From Anaerolineaceae bacterium (GTDB lineage: Bacteria > Chloroflexota > Anaerolineae > Aggregatilineales > Phototrophicaceae): a DNA stretch of 64,000 nucleotides. A program made the position numbers and the translations under genes. The stretch covers positions 105,182-169,181 of the forward strand of contig PABP01000004.1 in NCBI GenBank assembly GCA_002699585.1, written 5' to 3'. Positions 52,243 through 59,670 of this stretch are shown one piece after another. The notes beneath the pieces were generated by a model. That model searched no databases. It was given only the letters and a program-made list of their open reading frames with translations, and was not told where the DNA came from. Positions within the stretch are counted from its first letter, which is position 1, and the number at the start of each line of letters is the position of its first letter.

Positions 52243-53511
52243 TTAAGAAAGAACTTCGTCAACGATTTCGAGCGTGCGGTCGATATCGGCTTTGGTATGG
52301 GCCAGGCTAATGTGATTGCGCTTGAGGTTCACAGGCAGCTCGTAGACGCCTTTTTCAATCAGCTTGCGACGATGGGCGACGAAGGTTTCGACGTCGTTGT
52401 TCAGCAGGTCCGTATAGGTATTGGCGGGGCCATCCATGAAGTAAGTCACAAACACCGAACCAAACCCGGCAACAGTAGCTGTAACATCATGCCGTGCATA
52501 AATCTCGCGCAAACCATCTCGCATCCGGTCACCCATCGCGAATAGGTGCGCGTGGCTTTCCGGTTGTTCCAGAATGCCAACCGTCGCCAGCGAAGCCGCG
52601 ATACCCACCGGATGGGCGTTAAACGTCCCAGCGAAGAAGACGCTGCCACCAGGGCGGCAGTATTGCATCAAGTCCTCACGACCACCCAGGGCCGCCAGCG
52701 GGTAGCCATTGGCAATCGCCTTGCCAAACGTTGTCAGGTCGGGGGTGATGCCGACAATCGACTGATAGCCGCCTACGGCATGGCGGAACCCGGTGATAAC
52801 CTCGTCGAAGATCAGCACGGTACCATGCTTGGTTGTCAGGTCACGCAGAGCCTGTAGGAATTCCTTACGCGGCATGACGCAGCCAATATTGTGTGGGATC
52901 GGCTCCAATATCACGGCTGCAATTGAGTCGCCCTCTTCATCAAAGAGCGCATTAGCCGCCTCAACATCGTTGAAGGGTAGTACCAGCGTATCTTCGATGA
53001 GTTCTGGCGTCATACCCGCAGAAATCGGGTCTTTCTTGCCGATTTTGTCCGGTGCGCTGATGACGTTCATCAAAACGGCATCGTGCCAACCATGATAGCA
53101 GCCCTGGAACTTGACGATCTTGCGTCGTCCGGTTGCTGCCTTGGCCAGTCGCAAGGCGGAATAAGTGGCTTCAGAGCCGGAGTTGCAGAACATCACTTTA
53201 TTGGCGCTAGGGATATGTCCGACGATCTTTTCTGCCAACTGGGCTTCACGCTCACTGGTGCCCACGCCAATCAAATCGTGTTTTGACAGTTCCTCATAGA
53301 CTTGCCGATTGACTTCCGGGTGGCAATGTCCCAGAACTGGCGGGCCGAATGCGGCATGGTAGTCAATGTATTGCTTACCATCGGCGTCAAAAATATAGGC
53401 CCCTTCGGCACGGGTGAAAGTAATATTTGGCTCAACAAGGCGGTTAGCGCTGCTGACGCCACCGGGAATAAACTGCTGTGCATGATTGAAGATGGCTTGG
53501 GATTCGCTCAT
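52243..53511 (-). CDS. Class III aminotransferase, glutamate-1-semialdehyde-aminomutase-like, copy 2
   Basis: PLP enzyme (422 aa), closer to true GSAM than copy 1: FIPGGVSSANRLVEPNITFT at the N-terminus, FCNSGSEATYSALRLAKAAT at the phosphate-binding loop, VLIFDEVITGFRHAVGG for the PLP aspartate, and FGKAIANGYPLAAL with the PLP lysine. Its context (amidohydrolase downstream, dioxygenase divergent, GntR operator between) argues for catabolism of an amino acid or amino aldehyde rather than haem biosynthesis. AAGGT precedes the ATG. Aminomutase, transaminase and racemase activities are all known among relatives. Confidence 0.87.
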   Translation of the reverse strand: MSESQAIFNHAQQFIPGGVSSANRLVEPNITFTRAEGAYIFDADGKQYIDYHAAFGPPVLGHCHPEVNRQVYEELSKHDLIGVGTSEREAQLAEKIVGHIPSANKVMFCNSGSEATYSALRLAKAATGRRKIVKFQGCYHGWHDAVLMNVISAPDKIGKKDPISAGMTPELIEDTLVLPFNDVEAANALFDEEGDSIAAVILEPIPHNIGCVMPRKEFLQALRDLTTKHGTVLIFDEVITGFRHAVGGYQSIVGITPDLTTFGKAIANGYPLAALGGREDLMQYCRPGGSVFFAGTFNAHPVGIAASLATVGILEQPESHAHLFAMGDRMRDGLREIYARHDVTATVAGFGSVFVTYFMDGPANTYTDLLNNDVETFVAHRRKLIEKGVYELPVNLKRNHISLAHTKADIDRTLEIVDEVLS

Positions 53512-53534
53512 GATGACCTTTTTTGGGGCAATGT

Positions 53535-53563
53535 TTTACATTCTCAACTGGTTCTATTATAAT
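53535..53563 (+). promoter_or_regulatory. Sigma-70-type promoter for the dioxygenase/DSD1 operon
   Basis: TTTACA (53535-53540), a 17-base spacer and TATAAT (53558-53563) make a near-consensus promoter reading on the plus strand, with the dioxygenase start about 40 bases on. Operator D overlaps the spacer and -10 box. Confidence 0.7.
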
Positions 53564-53567
53564 ACCA
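53549..53567. promoter_or_regulatory. GntR-type operator, site D
   Basis: TGGTTCTATTATAATACCA (TGGT-N11-ACCA) lies in the short divergent gap between the second GSAM-like gene and the dioxygenase gene and covers the -10 box of the latter. Its place is ideal for a repressor of both directions. Confidence 0.78.
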
Positions 53568-53603
53568 CTGAACCTTTTCGGCAAATACAATGTCCGGGAG
53601 TTA

Positions 53604-54356
53604 ATGATGCAAAATGATGACGCTTTACGTAGCCAGTTCGATGAGCAGGGGTACATTCATATCCCAGGATTCTTGACGGAAACCGAGTGCTCAGCCGCTG
53701 AAAACCACATCCAGAGCTATCTGACGGAAATTGCCCCCACGTTGCCTAAAACAGAAGTCATGTATGATGACTATGACCGCCCGGAAACGCTAAAGCGCAT
53801 TTCTCGTCTGCAACTCGACCCATTCTTTGAAGAACTGCGCTCCCAACCCAAATTTACCGACCTGGCCCAATTGTTGCTTCAGGATGAGGCTATTGCGCAA
53901 AGTCTGCAATACTTCAACAAGCCGCCACAAGGCTCCGCGACACCTGCCCACCAGGATGGTTATTATTTCTGCCTCGTTCCCAATGAAGCTATCACATTTT
54001 GGATCCCATTGGATGATGTCGATGACGACAATGGTACGCTACACTATGTGGCGGGTTCGCATAAAGTGGGCATTCTGCCACACAAGCCCTCATCCGTGAT
54101 TGGCTTTTCCCAGGGGTTAGCCGAAGCCGACCTCAGCCAATATGGTGAAGAGCGAATTTGTGTTGTCAAACGGGGTGATGTCCTGATTCATCACTCGCGC
54201 ATCATTCATCTGGCTGGCCCCAATCAGAGTGATCGCCAGCGCCGGGTGTTAGGGCAGGTCTACTTCGCTAAGCGTGCCAAAGTGGACCCGACAATGAAAG
54301 AACAATATGACTCTGCGCTCAGTGCCCAGCGTAAAGCGTCCGGCCTGGGCGAATGA
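53604..54356 (+). CDS. Phytanoyl-CoA-dioxygenase-family Fe(II)/2-oxoglutarate oxygenase
   Basis: PhyH-family non-haem iron oxygenase (250 aa). The facial triad candidates are H and D in AHQDGYYF and the later H in IIHLAGPNQS, followed by an arginine for 2-oxoglutarate (DRQRRVLGQVYF). The double-stranded beta-helix runs through ITFWIPLDDVDDDNGTLHYV. Two adjacent ATGs (53604, 53607) follow GGGAG; either may serve. An upstream frame from 53523 would cross the promoter and is rejected. It probably hydroxylates a regulon intermediate or oxidatively removes an N- or O-substituent. Confidence 0.88.
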   Translation: MMQNDDALRSQFDEQGYIHIPGFLTETECSAAENHIQSYLTEIAPTLPKTEVMYDDYDRPETLKRISRLQLDPFFEELRSQPKFTDLAQLLLQDEAIAQSLQYFNKPPQGSATPAHQDGYYFCLVPNEAITFWIPLDDVDDDNGTLHYVAGSHKVGILPHKPSSVIGFSQGLAEADLSQYGEERICVVKRGDVLIHHSRIIHLAGPNQSDRQRRVLGQVYFAKRAKVDPTMKEQYDSALSAQRKASGLGE

Positions 54357-54416
54357 GTATGTGACTGATTTGTGGCTTTTGATCTACTGGATCTCGAACC
54401 ATTGGAGCACTGACCC

Positions 54417-55466
54417 ATGCACATCGATATGTTAGAAACGCCCGCCGCCGTCGTTGACCTCGATAAGTTGGAGGCCAATATTAAGCGCCTCCAGGCTTAC
54501 CTGGATGAGCACGGCATCGCCAATCGCCCCCATATTAAGACGCACAAGATCCCGGCAATTGCCCAGATGCAGGTGGCTGCGGGTGCGGCGGGCATCACCT
54601 GCCAAAAATTGGGTGAAGCAGAAATCATGGCTGATGCTGGCCTGGATGACATCTTCCTGCCATACAACATCATGGGGCAGTCCAAACTAGAGCGTCTGAT
54701 GGCTCTGGCGAAGCGCATTCAACTCAGTGTCACAGCGGATTCCGAATATACCATTCGTGGCCTGTCTGAGGCAGCTCAACAGGCTGATACTACGCTATCT
54801 GTGTTAGTTGAGTGCGATAGTGGTTTAGGACGCTGTGGGGTGCAATCTCCACAGGAAGCGTCTGAACTGGCCAAACTCATCGTCGCATTACCCGGCCTTA
54901 GCTTCGGTGGTCTGATGTCCTACCCAAACTCTGACGAAATGGACGTCTTCGTTCGCGAGACAAAAAACTTGCTGGAACCCGATGGCATCCAGGTGGAGCG
55001 TGTCAGTGGCGGTGGAACGCCCCAGATGTGGCATGCCCATGAGCATCCTGAACTGACTGAGCATCGGGCGGGGATGTATATCTATGGCGACCGTTATACC
55101 CTCAAATCTGGTGCCATGACGCTCGATGATTGCGCCTTCTCAGTGATTGCGACCGTCGTCAGCCGCCCAACTGAGGATCGTGGCATCTTGGATGCGGGTA
55201 GTAAAACGCTGTCTTCTGACCTGCTTGGTCTTGATGGACATGGCTACATTCTGGAATATCCCGAAGCGCGTATCGTCGGTCTATCCGAGGAACATGGCAA
55301 AGTCGATTTCTCCGAGTGTGCCTCACGTCCCGCCATCGGCGAGCGTGTGACCATCATCCCCAATCACTGCTGCCCGGTGAACAACCTGTTCAACGAGATT
55401 GTCGGCATACGCAATGATGAAGTAGAAGTCGTCTGGCCCGTTGCCGGACGTGGTGCTTTGCAATAA
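54417..55466 (+). CDS. D-threonine-aldolase/D-serine-dehydratase-like PLP enzyme (DSD1 family)
   Basis: Alanine-racemase-fold PLP enzyme (349 aa). The PLP lysine is K41 in RPHIKTHK at the first barrel strand. The C-terminal beta domain ends with H317 and C319 in NHCCPVNN, the metal-binding pair of the DSD1/D-threonine aldolase family. It acts on D-3-hydroxy amino acids, giving glycine plus aldehyde, or a keto acid plus ammonia. Last gene of a two-gene operon after the dioxygenase; a terminator follows. A hydroxylase next to a D-hydroxy-amino-acid lyase suggests hydroxylation then cleavage of a D-amino acid or N-substituted glycine. Confidence 0.88.
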   Translation: MHIDMLETPAAVVDLDKLEANIKRLQAYLDEHGIANRPHIKTHKIPAIAQMQVAAGAAGITCQKLGEAEIMADAGLDDIFLPYNIMGQSKLERLMALAKRIQLSVTADSEYTIRGLSEAAQQADTTLSVLVECDSGLGRCGVQSPQEASELAKLIVALPGLSFGGLMSYPNSDEMDVFVRETKNLLEPDGIQVERVSGGGTPQMWHAHEHPELTEHRAGMYIYGDRYTLKSGAMTLDDCAFSVIATVVSRPTEDRGILDAGSKTLSSDLLGLDGHGYILEYPEARIVGLSEEHGKVDFSECASRPAIGERVTIIPNHCCPVNNLFNEIVGIRNDEVEVVWPVAGRGALQ

Positions 55467-55495
55467 TCCTCTAGCCGGAATTTAACCCGCCAAAG

Positions 55496-55538
55496 AATAG
55501 CTATTTCTCCAATCCAACTAGGAGAATGGCTATTTTTT
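55496..55538 (+). terminator. Rho-independent terminator after the DSD1-like gene
   Basis: AATAGCTATTTCTCC pairs with GGAGAATGGCTATT with small mismatches around a 10-base loop and runs into six Ts. It ends the dioxygenase/DSD1 operon. Confidence 0.85.
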
Positions 55539-55591
55539 GTTCCCATATTAGTGACCTTATAAGTTACCTGATTATGGGGAACTGCGATAGA

Positions 55592-55628
55592 AAATGGCTA
55601 AGCACAGGGGGTTGATGCTTAGCCATTT
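55592..55628 (-). terminator. Terminator of the cytochrome/reductase operon
   Basis: AAATGGCTAAGCA (55592-55604) and TGCTTAGCCATTT (55616-55628) form a perfect 13-bp stem; on the minus strand the distal arm runs into TTTTC. It lies 27 bases after the cytochrome stop. Confidence 0.88.
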
Positions 55629-55654
55629 AAGGAGGGGAGGCGTCCTAGGATTTA

Positions 55655-56443
55655 TTAGTTTTGACCGCTGGTATCACTCGCGTCCTGTGATGATGTAGCC
55701 TCTGCGGTGGGTTCTTCAGTTGCTGTACCCTGCTCGCTATCTTGGGTACCGTTATCGTCAATAGGCGTAACTTCTGTATCGGGATGTTCTGGTGGCGCAG
55801 CCGGAATACCCGGTGACATCATGGAGTCATAGTGCGTCGTGGGTACACCAAGTTGTTCCAGTCGCGGCGTATCATCTTCGATCATGCGTTGGCCGCCGTT
55901 TTCGTGACATTCACTGCAGTAATCGATCTGCTCACCATGAGAAACATGGCAGGTATCGCAGGTGAAGTCGCCCATGCCGCTGTTATGCGGATTATAGAAT
56001 AGGAAATCTGTTGATCTGGCGACGCTGGCCATGTCACCGTGACACTGCGTGCAGATGTCATCATCAAAATCGCGCTTGAGGATATGGCCTTCGCTGTTGA
56101 CGGTGTAGTTACCTGTGACGAAGTTCAGCCCGGACACGATTTCTTCAGGAACGCCATAGTCTGAATGGCATTCTTTGCACTGTACCCCGGCTTCTGCATG
56201 CACGTTATCTAGATGATTACTCGTCAGATAAGAGTCAACATTCGGCTGCATGATGTGGCAGCTTGCACAGAACTCAGGATTGGTATCAGATTGGTGAATA
56301 ACGGCAGAGGCCCCGGCAACACCAACAACACCAATAATGATGATGACGTTGACGACGATGCTGAAGAGCAACCAGCGGTTTCTTCTGGTTCTGGGTTGTC
56401 GATTGCGATCTTGGTTTTGATTGTCGCTTTTTGGCGATTCCAT
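55655..56443 (-). CDS. Membrane-anchored five-haem c-type cytochrome (NapC/NrfH-like)
   Basis: Quinol-oxidising-type multihaem cytochrome (262 aa). One membrane helix (about 24-47) is followed by five CXXCH motifs: C59-H63, C89-H93, C131-H135, C162-H166 and C176-H180. NapC, NirT and NrfH usually have four; this has five, with a low-complexity Glu/Thr/Ser-rich tail (about 215-262). It should take electrons from menaquinol and pass them to the partner FAD reductase encoded upstream in the same direction. Only cytochrome gene in the window; haem-attachment genes are not nearby. Confidence 0.9.
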   Translation of the reverse strand: MESPKSDNQNQDRNRQPRTRRNRWLLFSIVVNVIIIIGVVGVAGASAVIHQSDTNPEFCASCHIMQPNVDSYLTSNHLDNVHAEAGVQCKECHSDYGVPEEIVSGLNFVTGNYTVNSEGHILKRDFDDDICTQCHGDMASVARSTDFLFYNPHNSGMGDFTCDTCHVSHGEQIDYCSECHENGGQRMIEDDTPRLEQLGVPTTHYDSMMSPGIPAAPPEHPDTEVTPIDDNGTQDSEQGTATEEPTAEATSSQDASDTSGQN

Positions 56444-56546
56444 AAGATATATCCTGAGATTATGTGCTTCGCCTCTGCCAGTGCAAAATCCGCCTAAGGA
56501 GCGAAACGGGCATTGACTGGCAGGGCGCTAGATGTAAGGAATAAGG

Positions 56547-56601
56547 TTGGGCGCGCATCAGATCTCTGGAGGGTTGAGTAATATTACTGATGTGCGCCCA
56601 A
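56547..56601 (-). other. Long inverted repeat between reductase and cytochrome genes
   Basis: TTGGGCGCGCATCAG (56547-56561) pairs with CTGATGTGCGCCCAA (56587-56601), one mismatch in 15, around a loop that itself holds the palindrome AGTAATATTACT. A second inverted repeat (CTGCCAGT at 56475-56482, ACTGGCAG at 56516-56523) follows on the minus strand. No T-tract; an mRNA-processing or partial-termination role is likely. Confidence 0.6.
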
Positions 56602-56606
56602 GCGTG

Positions 56607-58298
56607 TTACGCTTCGTTGATTGCCTTGCCTGCCAGGTATCCCCAGGTCAGGCAGCGACCGTGGCTGTTACCTGGAACCTGAATCGGATAGTCCTGACCG
56701 TACAGGCTGCCGGACACATTACCGACGGCATACAGGCCGGGGACCACGTTCTGGTCGGCGTCCAATACGCGCATCTGGGTGTCGATGTCCAACCCGCCGA
56801 CAACAGTCAGTAGGGCACCACCGAATTTCAGAGCATAGTAAGGCGGCTCGTCAATCGGGAACAGCAGTTCCGCACGTTTGCCATAATCCGTGTCCTGGCC
56901 TTCTTCAACCAATGCGTTGTAGCGTTCGACGGTTGCCACGAATTCGTCTGCCGGAACGCCGATTTTCTCAGCCAGTTCTTCCAAGGTGTCGGCTTTCCAA
57001 CCCCAATCTCCGTCTTCGATATAGCCTTCGATGGTGGCGCGGTCGCCGTCTGGTGTCCATTCTGTGCCATAAGCGCGGAACGAATCCCAGAACATGCCGC
57101 CGCCGATGCCGACTGTTTGCGGCACGTATTCCGGCCAATTGGCATCAAAGATCGAGTACGCCCACGGATTATCGGGCTGATTCAATGTTTGCAGTGACTT
57201 GGCCTGTACCCAGCTATCTTCATTCATGAAGCGCTGGCCGCGTTGATTGACGAACAGGAAGCAGTACTGGATCCAGGAGAAAGCTTGCGGATGCAGCATG
57301 GTGGGGAAGGGCGTATCTTGGATCGCGCCACCGGCCCATAGTCCCATCTTGTGGCCGTCGCCCGTGTTGACACCAATCGGCGTGTAGTCTGACTGGTTGG
57401 CTTCCAATGCCAGCGGGGCGTAAGCTTCGCACATTTCTTCGTTGCCGCCGATGTCGCCAGTCGCCAGGATGACACCCTTTGATGCCACGAATTTCTTGTA
57501 GCCATCCTCGGACTTACCGATGACACCTACGACGCGGCCATCTTCTTTGATGAGTTGCTCACCCGGTGTGTTGAAGTAATACGTGACGTCTTCTTTCAGT
57601 GATTCGTCATACATCAAGTTGGCGAGTTCGGCGCCGGGGTTCTTGCCTGCGGCTGCCGCTGGCCCACCGAAGAACATGTGGTAGCAAGGATATTCAGTGT
57701 AGGTGGGGCCTTTGTAGTTGCCACCCCAGATGATACCGGTGACACCCGTGGGTTCGGCTTTGTCCAGCCACCAGTCCATGGCTTCGCCGCTGTTATTCAG
57801 GAAGGTCCAAATCAAAGATTCTTTGGCGCGGTTACCGCACATTTCGATCCACTCGCGTGCGATCTCGGCTTTGTCCAGCTCGATGCCAGCGTCGCGCATC
57901 ATCTTGGATTCAAACACGCCGATACCGCCACCACGACCACTCCAGGTTGAGGCTTTCTCAATCACAACCACTTTGGCGCCGTTTTCTGCTGAACTAAGCG
58001 CGGCGGTCGTTCCGGCGAAGCCAGCGCCAACAACCACAACGTCAGTTTCAATGGTTTCGACAATGTCATCGTCTGAAATAGGATCTGGGGCGGTTTCCCA
58101 TGACAGGCTACCATTGGCGATAGATAGAGGTGCTTCTTCGGTAGCTGCGACTTCATCCGCAACTTGCGGTGAACATGCGGCCAATGCCCCGGCAGCGACA
58201 ATGCCAGCACCCGTACCCTTGATGAAGTTGCGGCGCGACAAGCGGCTTTCCTGTTGTTCACTTTCTAGTTCTTCGTTTTTGTTCTTTTCATTGCTCAT
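56607..58298 (-). CDS. Tat-exported FAD-dependent reductase (fumarate/urocanate-reductase-like)
   Basis: Flavocytochrome-c/fumarate-reductase-like flavoprotein (563 aa). A twin-arginine signal (SRRNFIKG, 21-28) leads into a lipobox-like LAAC with C42, suggesting a Tat-exported lipoprotein. The FAD motif is VVVVGAGFAGTTAALSSAEN, then VIEKAS; the C-terminal FAD and active-site segment is YPIQVPGNSHGRCLTWGYLA. It carries no haem motifs of its own; electrons should come from the five-haem cytochrome encoded next. Members reduce C=C bonds of fumarate, urocanate, cinnamates and similar acids; the acceptor here is not predictable. Co-located with a NarX/NarL-type system, so expression is probably signal-dependent. 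Confidence 0.85.
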   Translation of the reverse strand: MSNEKNKNEELESEQQESRLSRRNFIKGTGAGIVAAGALAACSPQVADEVAATEEAPLSIANGSLSWETAPDPISDDDIVETIETDVVVVGAGFAGTTAALSSAENGAKVVVIEKASTWSGRGGGIGVFESKMMRDAGIELDKAEIAREWIEMCGNRAKESLIWTFLNNSGEAMDWWLDKAEPTGVTGIIWGGNYKGPTYTEYPCYHMFFGGPAAAAGKNPGAELANLMYDESLKEDVTYYFNTPGEQLIKEDGRVVGVIGKSEDGYKKFVASKGVILATGDIGGNEEMCEAYAPLALEANQSDYTPIGVNTGDGHKMGLWAGGAIQDTPFPTMLHPQAFSWIQYCFLFVNQRGQRFMNEDSWVQAKSLQTLNQPDNPWAYSIFDANWPEYVPQTVGIGGGMFWDSFRAYGTEWTPDGDRATIEGYIEDGDWGWKADTLEELAEKIGVPADEFVATVERYNALVEEGQDTDYGKRAELLFPIDEPPYYALKFGGALLTVVGGLDIDTQMRVLDADQNVVPGLYAVGNVSGSLYGQDYPIQVPGNSHGRCLTWGYLAGKAINEA

Positions 58299-58361
58299 GA
58301 TGATTCCTTTATGTATCGACTTGAGAAATACAGACTTAAAGAGATCAATAAAATTCAGGTC

Positions 58362-58685
58362 TCAACCAATTAATCGAACAAGTTCTGCGAATTCTGAGAC
58401 AACAAGCTGCTCCCCTGAAATAACTGAAACCAACTCGTTCTCGTAATTCAGCTCGATGATTTGCGTTTTGCCCCCCATAGCTTCTAGGATCTGTCGATCA
58501 TCTACATATGGGCCATCACCTTTAACAAACAAGACCACATCTGGATGGACCCCGCGTATTTGTTCGAGTGCTGTTTCCAGGCTGTCTTCACACCCCACCA
58601 CATCCAGGTCGGATTGTTGTTCAATCAACTGCAATAGACCTTCTGTAAACATGGAGTGACCCGAACAAATAAAGACACGCTTCAT
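58362..58685 (-). CDS. Degenerate stand-alone receiver-like protein
   Basis: Small protein (107 aa) that follows the NarL-type receiver pattern, but without the chemistry. RVFICSGHSMFTEGLLQLIE aligns with RVLLADDHALFRQGVKSLLE of the response regulator at 58990: the acidic pair becomes S8-G9. PDVVLFVKG aligns with PDVVLMDI, so the phosphoacceptor is V54. It has no DNA-binding domain. It precedes the reductase gene by 63 bases in the same direction, so the two are probably co-transcribed. A non-phosphorylated partner for the kinase or regulator is possible; a decaying gene is the alternative. Confidence 0.7.
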   Translation of the reverse strand: MKRVFICSGHSMFTEGLLQLIEQQSDLDVVGCEDSLETALEQIRGVHPDVVLFVKGDGPYVDDRQILEAMGGKTQIIELNYENELVSVISGEQLVVSEFAELVRLIG

Positions 58686-58989
58686 ATCGTCTGACCTTCC
58701 GTGATGAAAGGAGCGTATACAAATCTTATATCGCTTGTGAAATATTTCTCAGACGCATATGAGTGATTAATGAGAGACAAAGGGGGGATTTTTGGGGCAC
58801 CTTATATCCCCCATCTGGGGGAGGCGGATATGATTACGTATCCCCCGTTTGTCGTTGTGACATGGAACTGCACTTAAATAGCCTGTTGTCAGCCACAAAC
58901 GTACATAACGCATGCTACCTGTGTAAATAAAAACGGCCCCGGAATCACGTCCAAGAGCCGTTTATTGATGCGTTAGATTGTTATCAAGA
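58686..58989. promoter_or_regulatory. Upstream region of the reductase operon, with G/C-run palindrome
   Basis: This 304-base gap holds no gene. TCCCCCATCTGGGGGA (58807-58822) is a perfect palindrome; TATCCCCC recurs at 58839-58846 and two G-runs lie at 58782-58798. The cluster is a plausible target of the NarL-type regulator encoded upstream. A terminator for that regulator lies at 58929-58963. Confidence 0.45.
58929..58963 (-). terminator. Terminator after the NarL-type regulator gene
   Basis: On the minus strand AAACGGC, a loop, and GCCGTTT run into GTTTTTATTT. It lies 27 bases after the response-regulator stop. Confidence 0.75.
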
Positions 58990-59655
58990 TCATTCTTGAT
59001 AGGGCGTATCGACCAAACCTTGGCTGACAGCGAAGACCGCTGCCTGTATGCGGTTGTGCAGATGTAATTTCGATAGGATGTTGGCGAGATACGTTTTCAC
59101 CGTGTTCTCTGTAATGATCAGCTTCTCAGCGATTTCTTTATTGGTTAAGCCTTCAACAATGAGTTCTAATACTTGCCGCTCTCGTTCAGATAGCTCCTCA
59201 CGAACGGGGAAGGAGGCTTCTGCTACCGGCTTATTGTTGAACTCAAACAGGATTTTGGCGGCGATGCTGCCAGAAAGCGGGGCATCACCTCGACGCAGAC
59301 CATCAAGCATCTCAAATAGTTGATGAGCTTCCAGGTTTTTCAGCAGGTATCCCTGGGCACCACACTTGATCGCCTCAAAAATCGTATCATGGTCATCCGC
59401 AACCGTCAGAATCACGATCTTGATATTCGGGAACTCGCGCTTGATCTGGCGCGTAGCTTGTAATCCATCGCAGTTGGGCATGGCGATGTCCATTAAAACC
59501 ACATCCGGCACAAAGTCGCGCACCATCTTGATAGCTTCACAGCCATCACCAACCGTACCGACTACCTCAATATTAGGGTAGGCTTCCAACAGCGATTTGA
59601 CGCCCTGACGGAACAACGCATGGTCATCCGCTAGTAGTACTCGTAAGGTATCCAT
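58990..59655 (-). CDS. NarL/FixJ-family response regulator
   Basis: Response regulator (221 aa). Receiver domain 4-120 with acidic pair in LLADDH and phosphoacceptor aspartate in VVLMDIAMP; LuxR-type helix-turn-helix about 150-215 (LSERERQVLELIVEGLTNKE, then NTVKTYLANILSKL). Encoded 15 bases downstream of the histidine kinase in the same direction. Likely target is the reductase operon just downstream, perhaps through the palindromic cluster at 58807-58846. Confidence 0.94.
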   Translation of the reverse strand: MDTLRVLLADDHALFRQGVKSLLEAYPNIEVVGTVGDGCEAIKMVRDFVPDVVLMDIAMPNCDGLQATRQIKREFPNIKIVILTVADDHDTIFEAIKCGAQGYLLKNLEAHQLFEMLDGLRRGDAPLSGSIAAKILFEFNNKPVAEASFPVREELSERERQVLELIVEGLTNKEIAEKLIITENTVKTYLANILSKLHLHNRIQAAVFAVSQGLVDTPYQE

Positions 59656-59670
59656 AGTCTTGTCCGTTTC

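Noticed and set aside
52243..53511. Haem biosynthesis role for the GSAM-like gene (hemL)
   Set aside because: No other haem genes nearby, a second divergent copy in the same regulon, and a catabolic context with a GntR operator; hemL is not supported.
27418..55466. Standard nan sialic acid operon
   Set aside because: NanK, NanE, NagA and NagB are absent and many genes present (M81, M19, GSAM-like, PhyH, DSD1) have no place in it; only a sialic-acid-like substrate is kept as a hypothesis.
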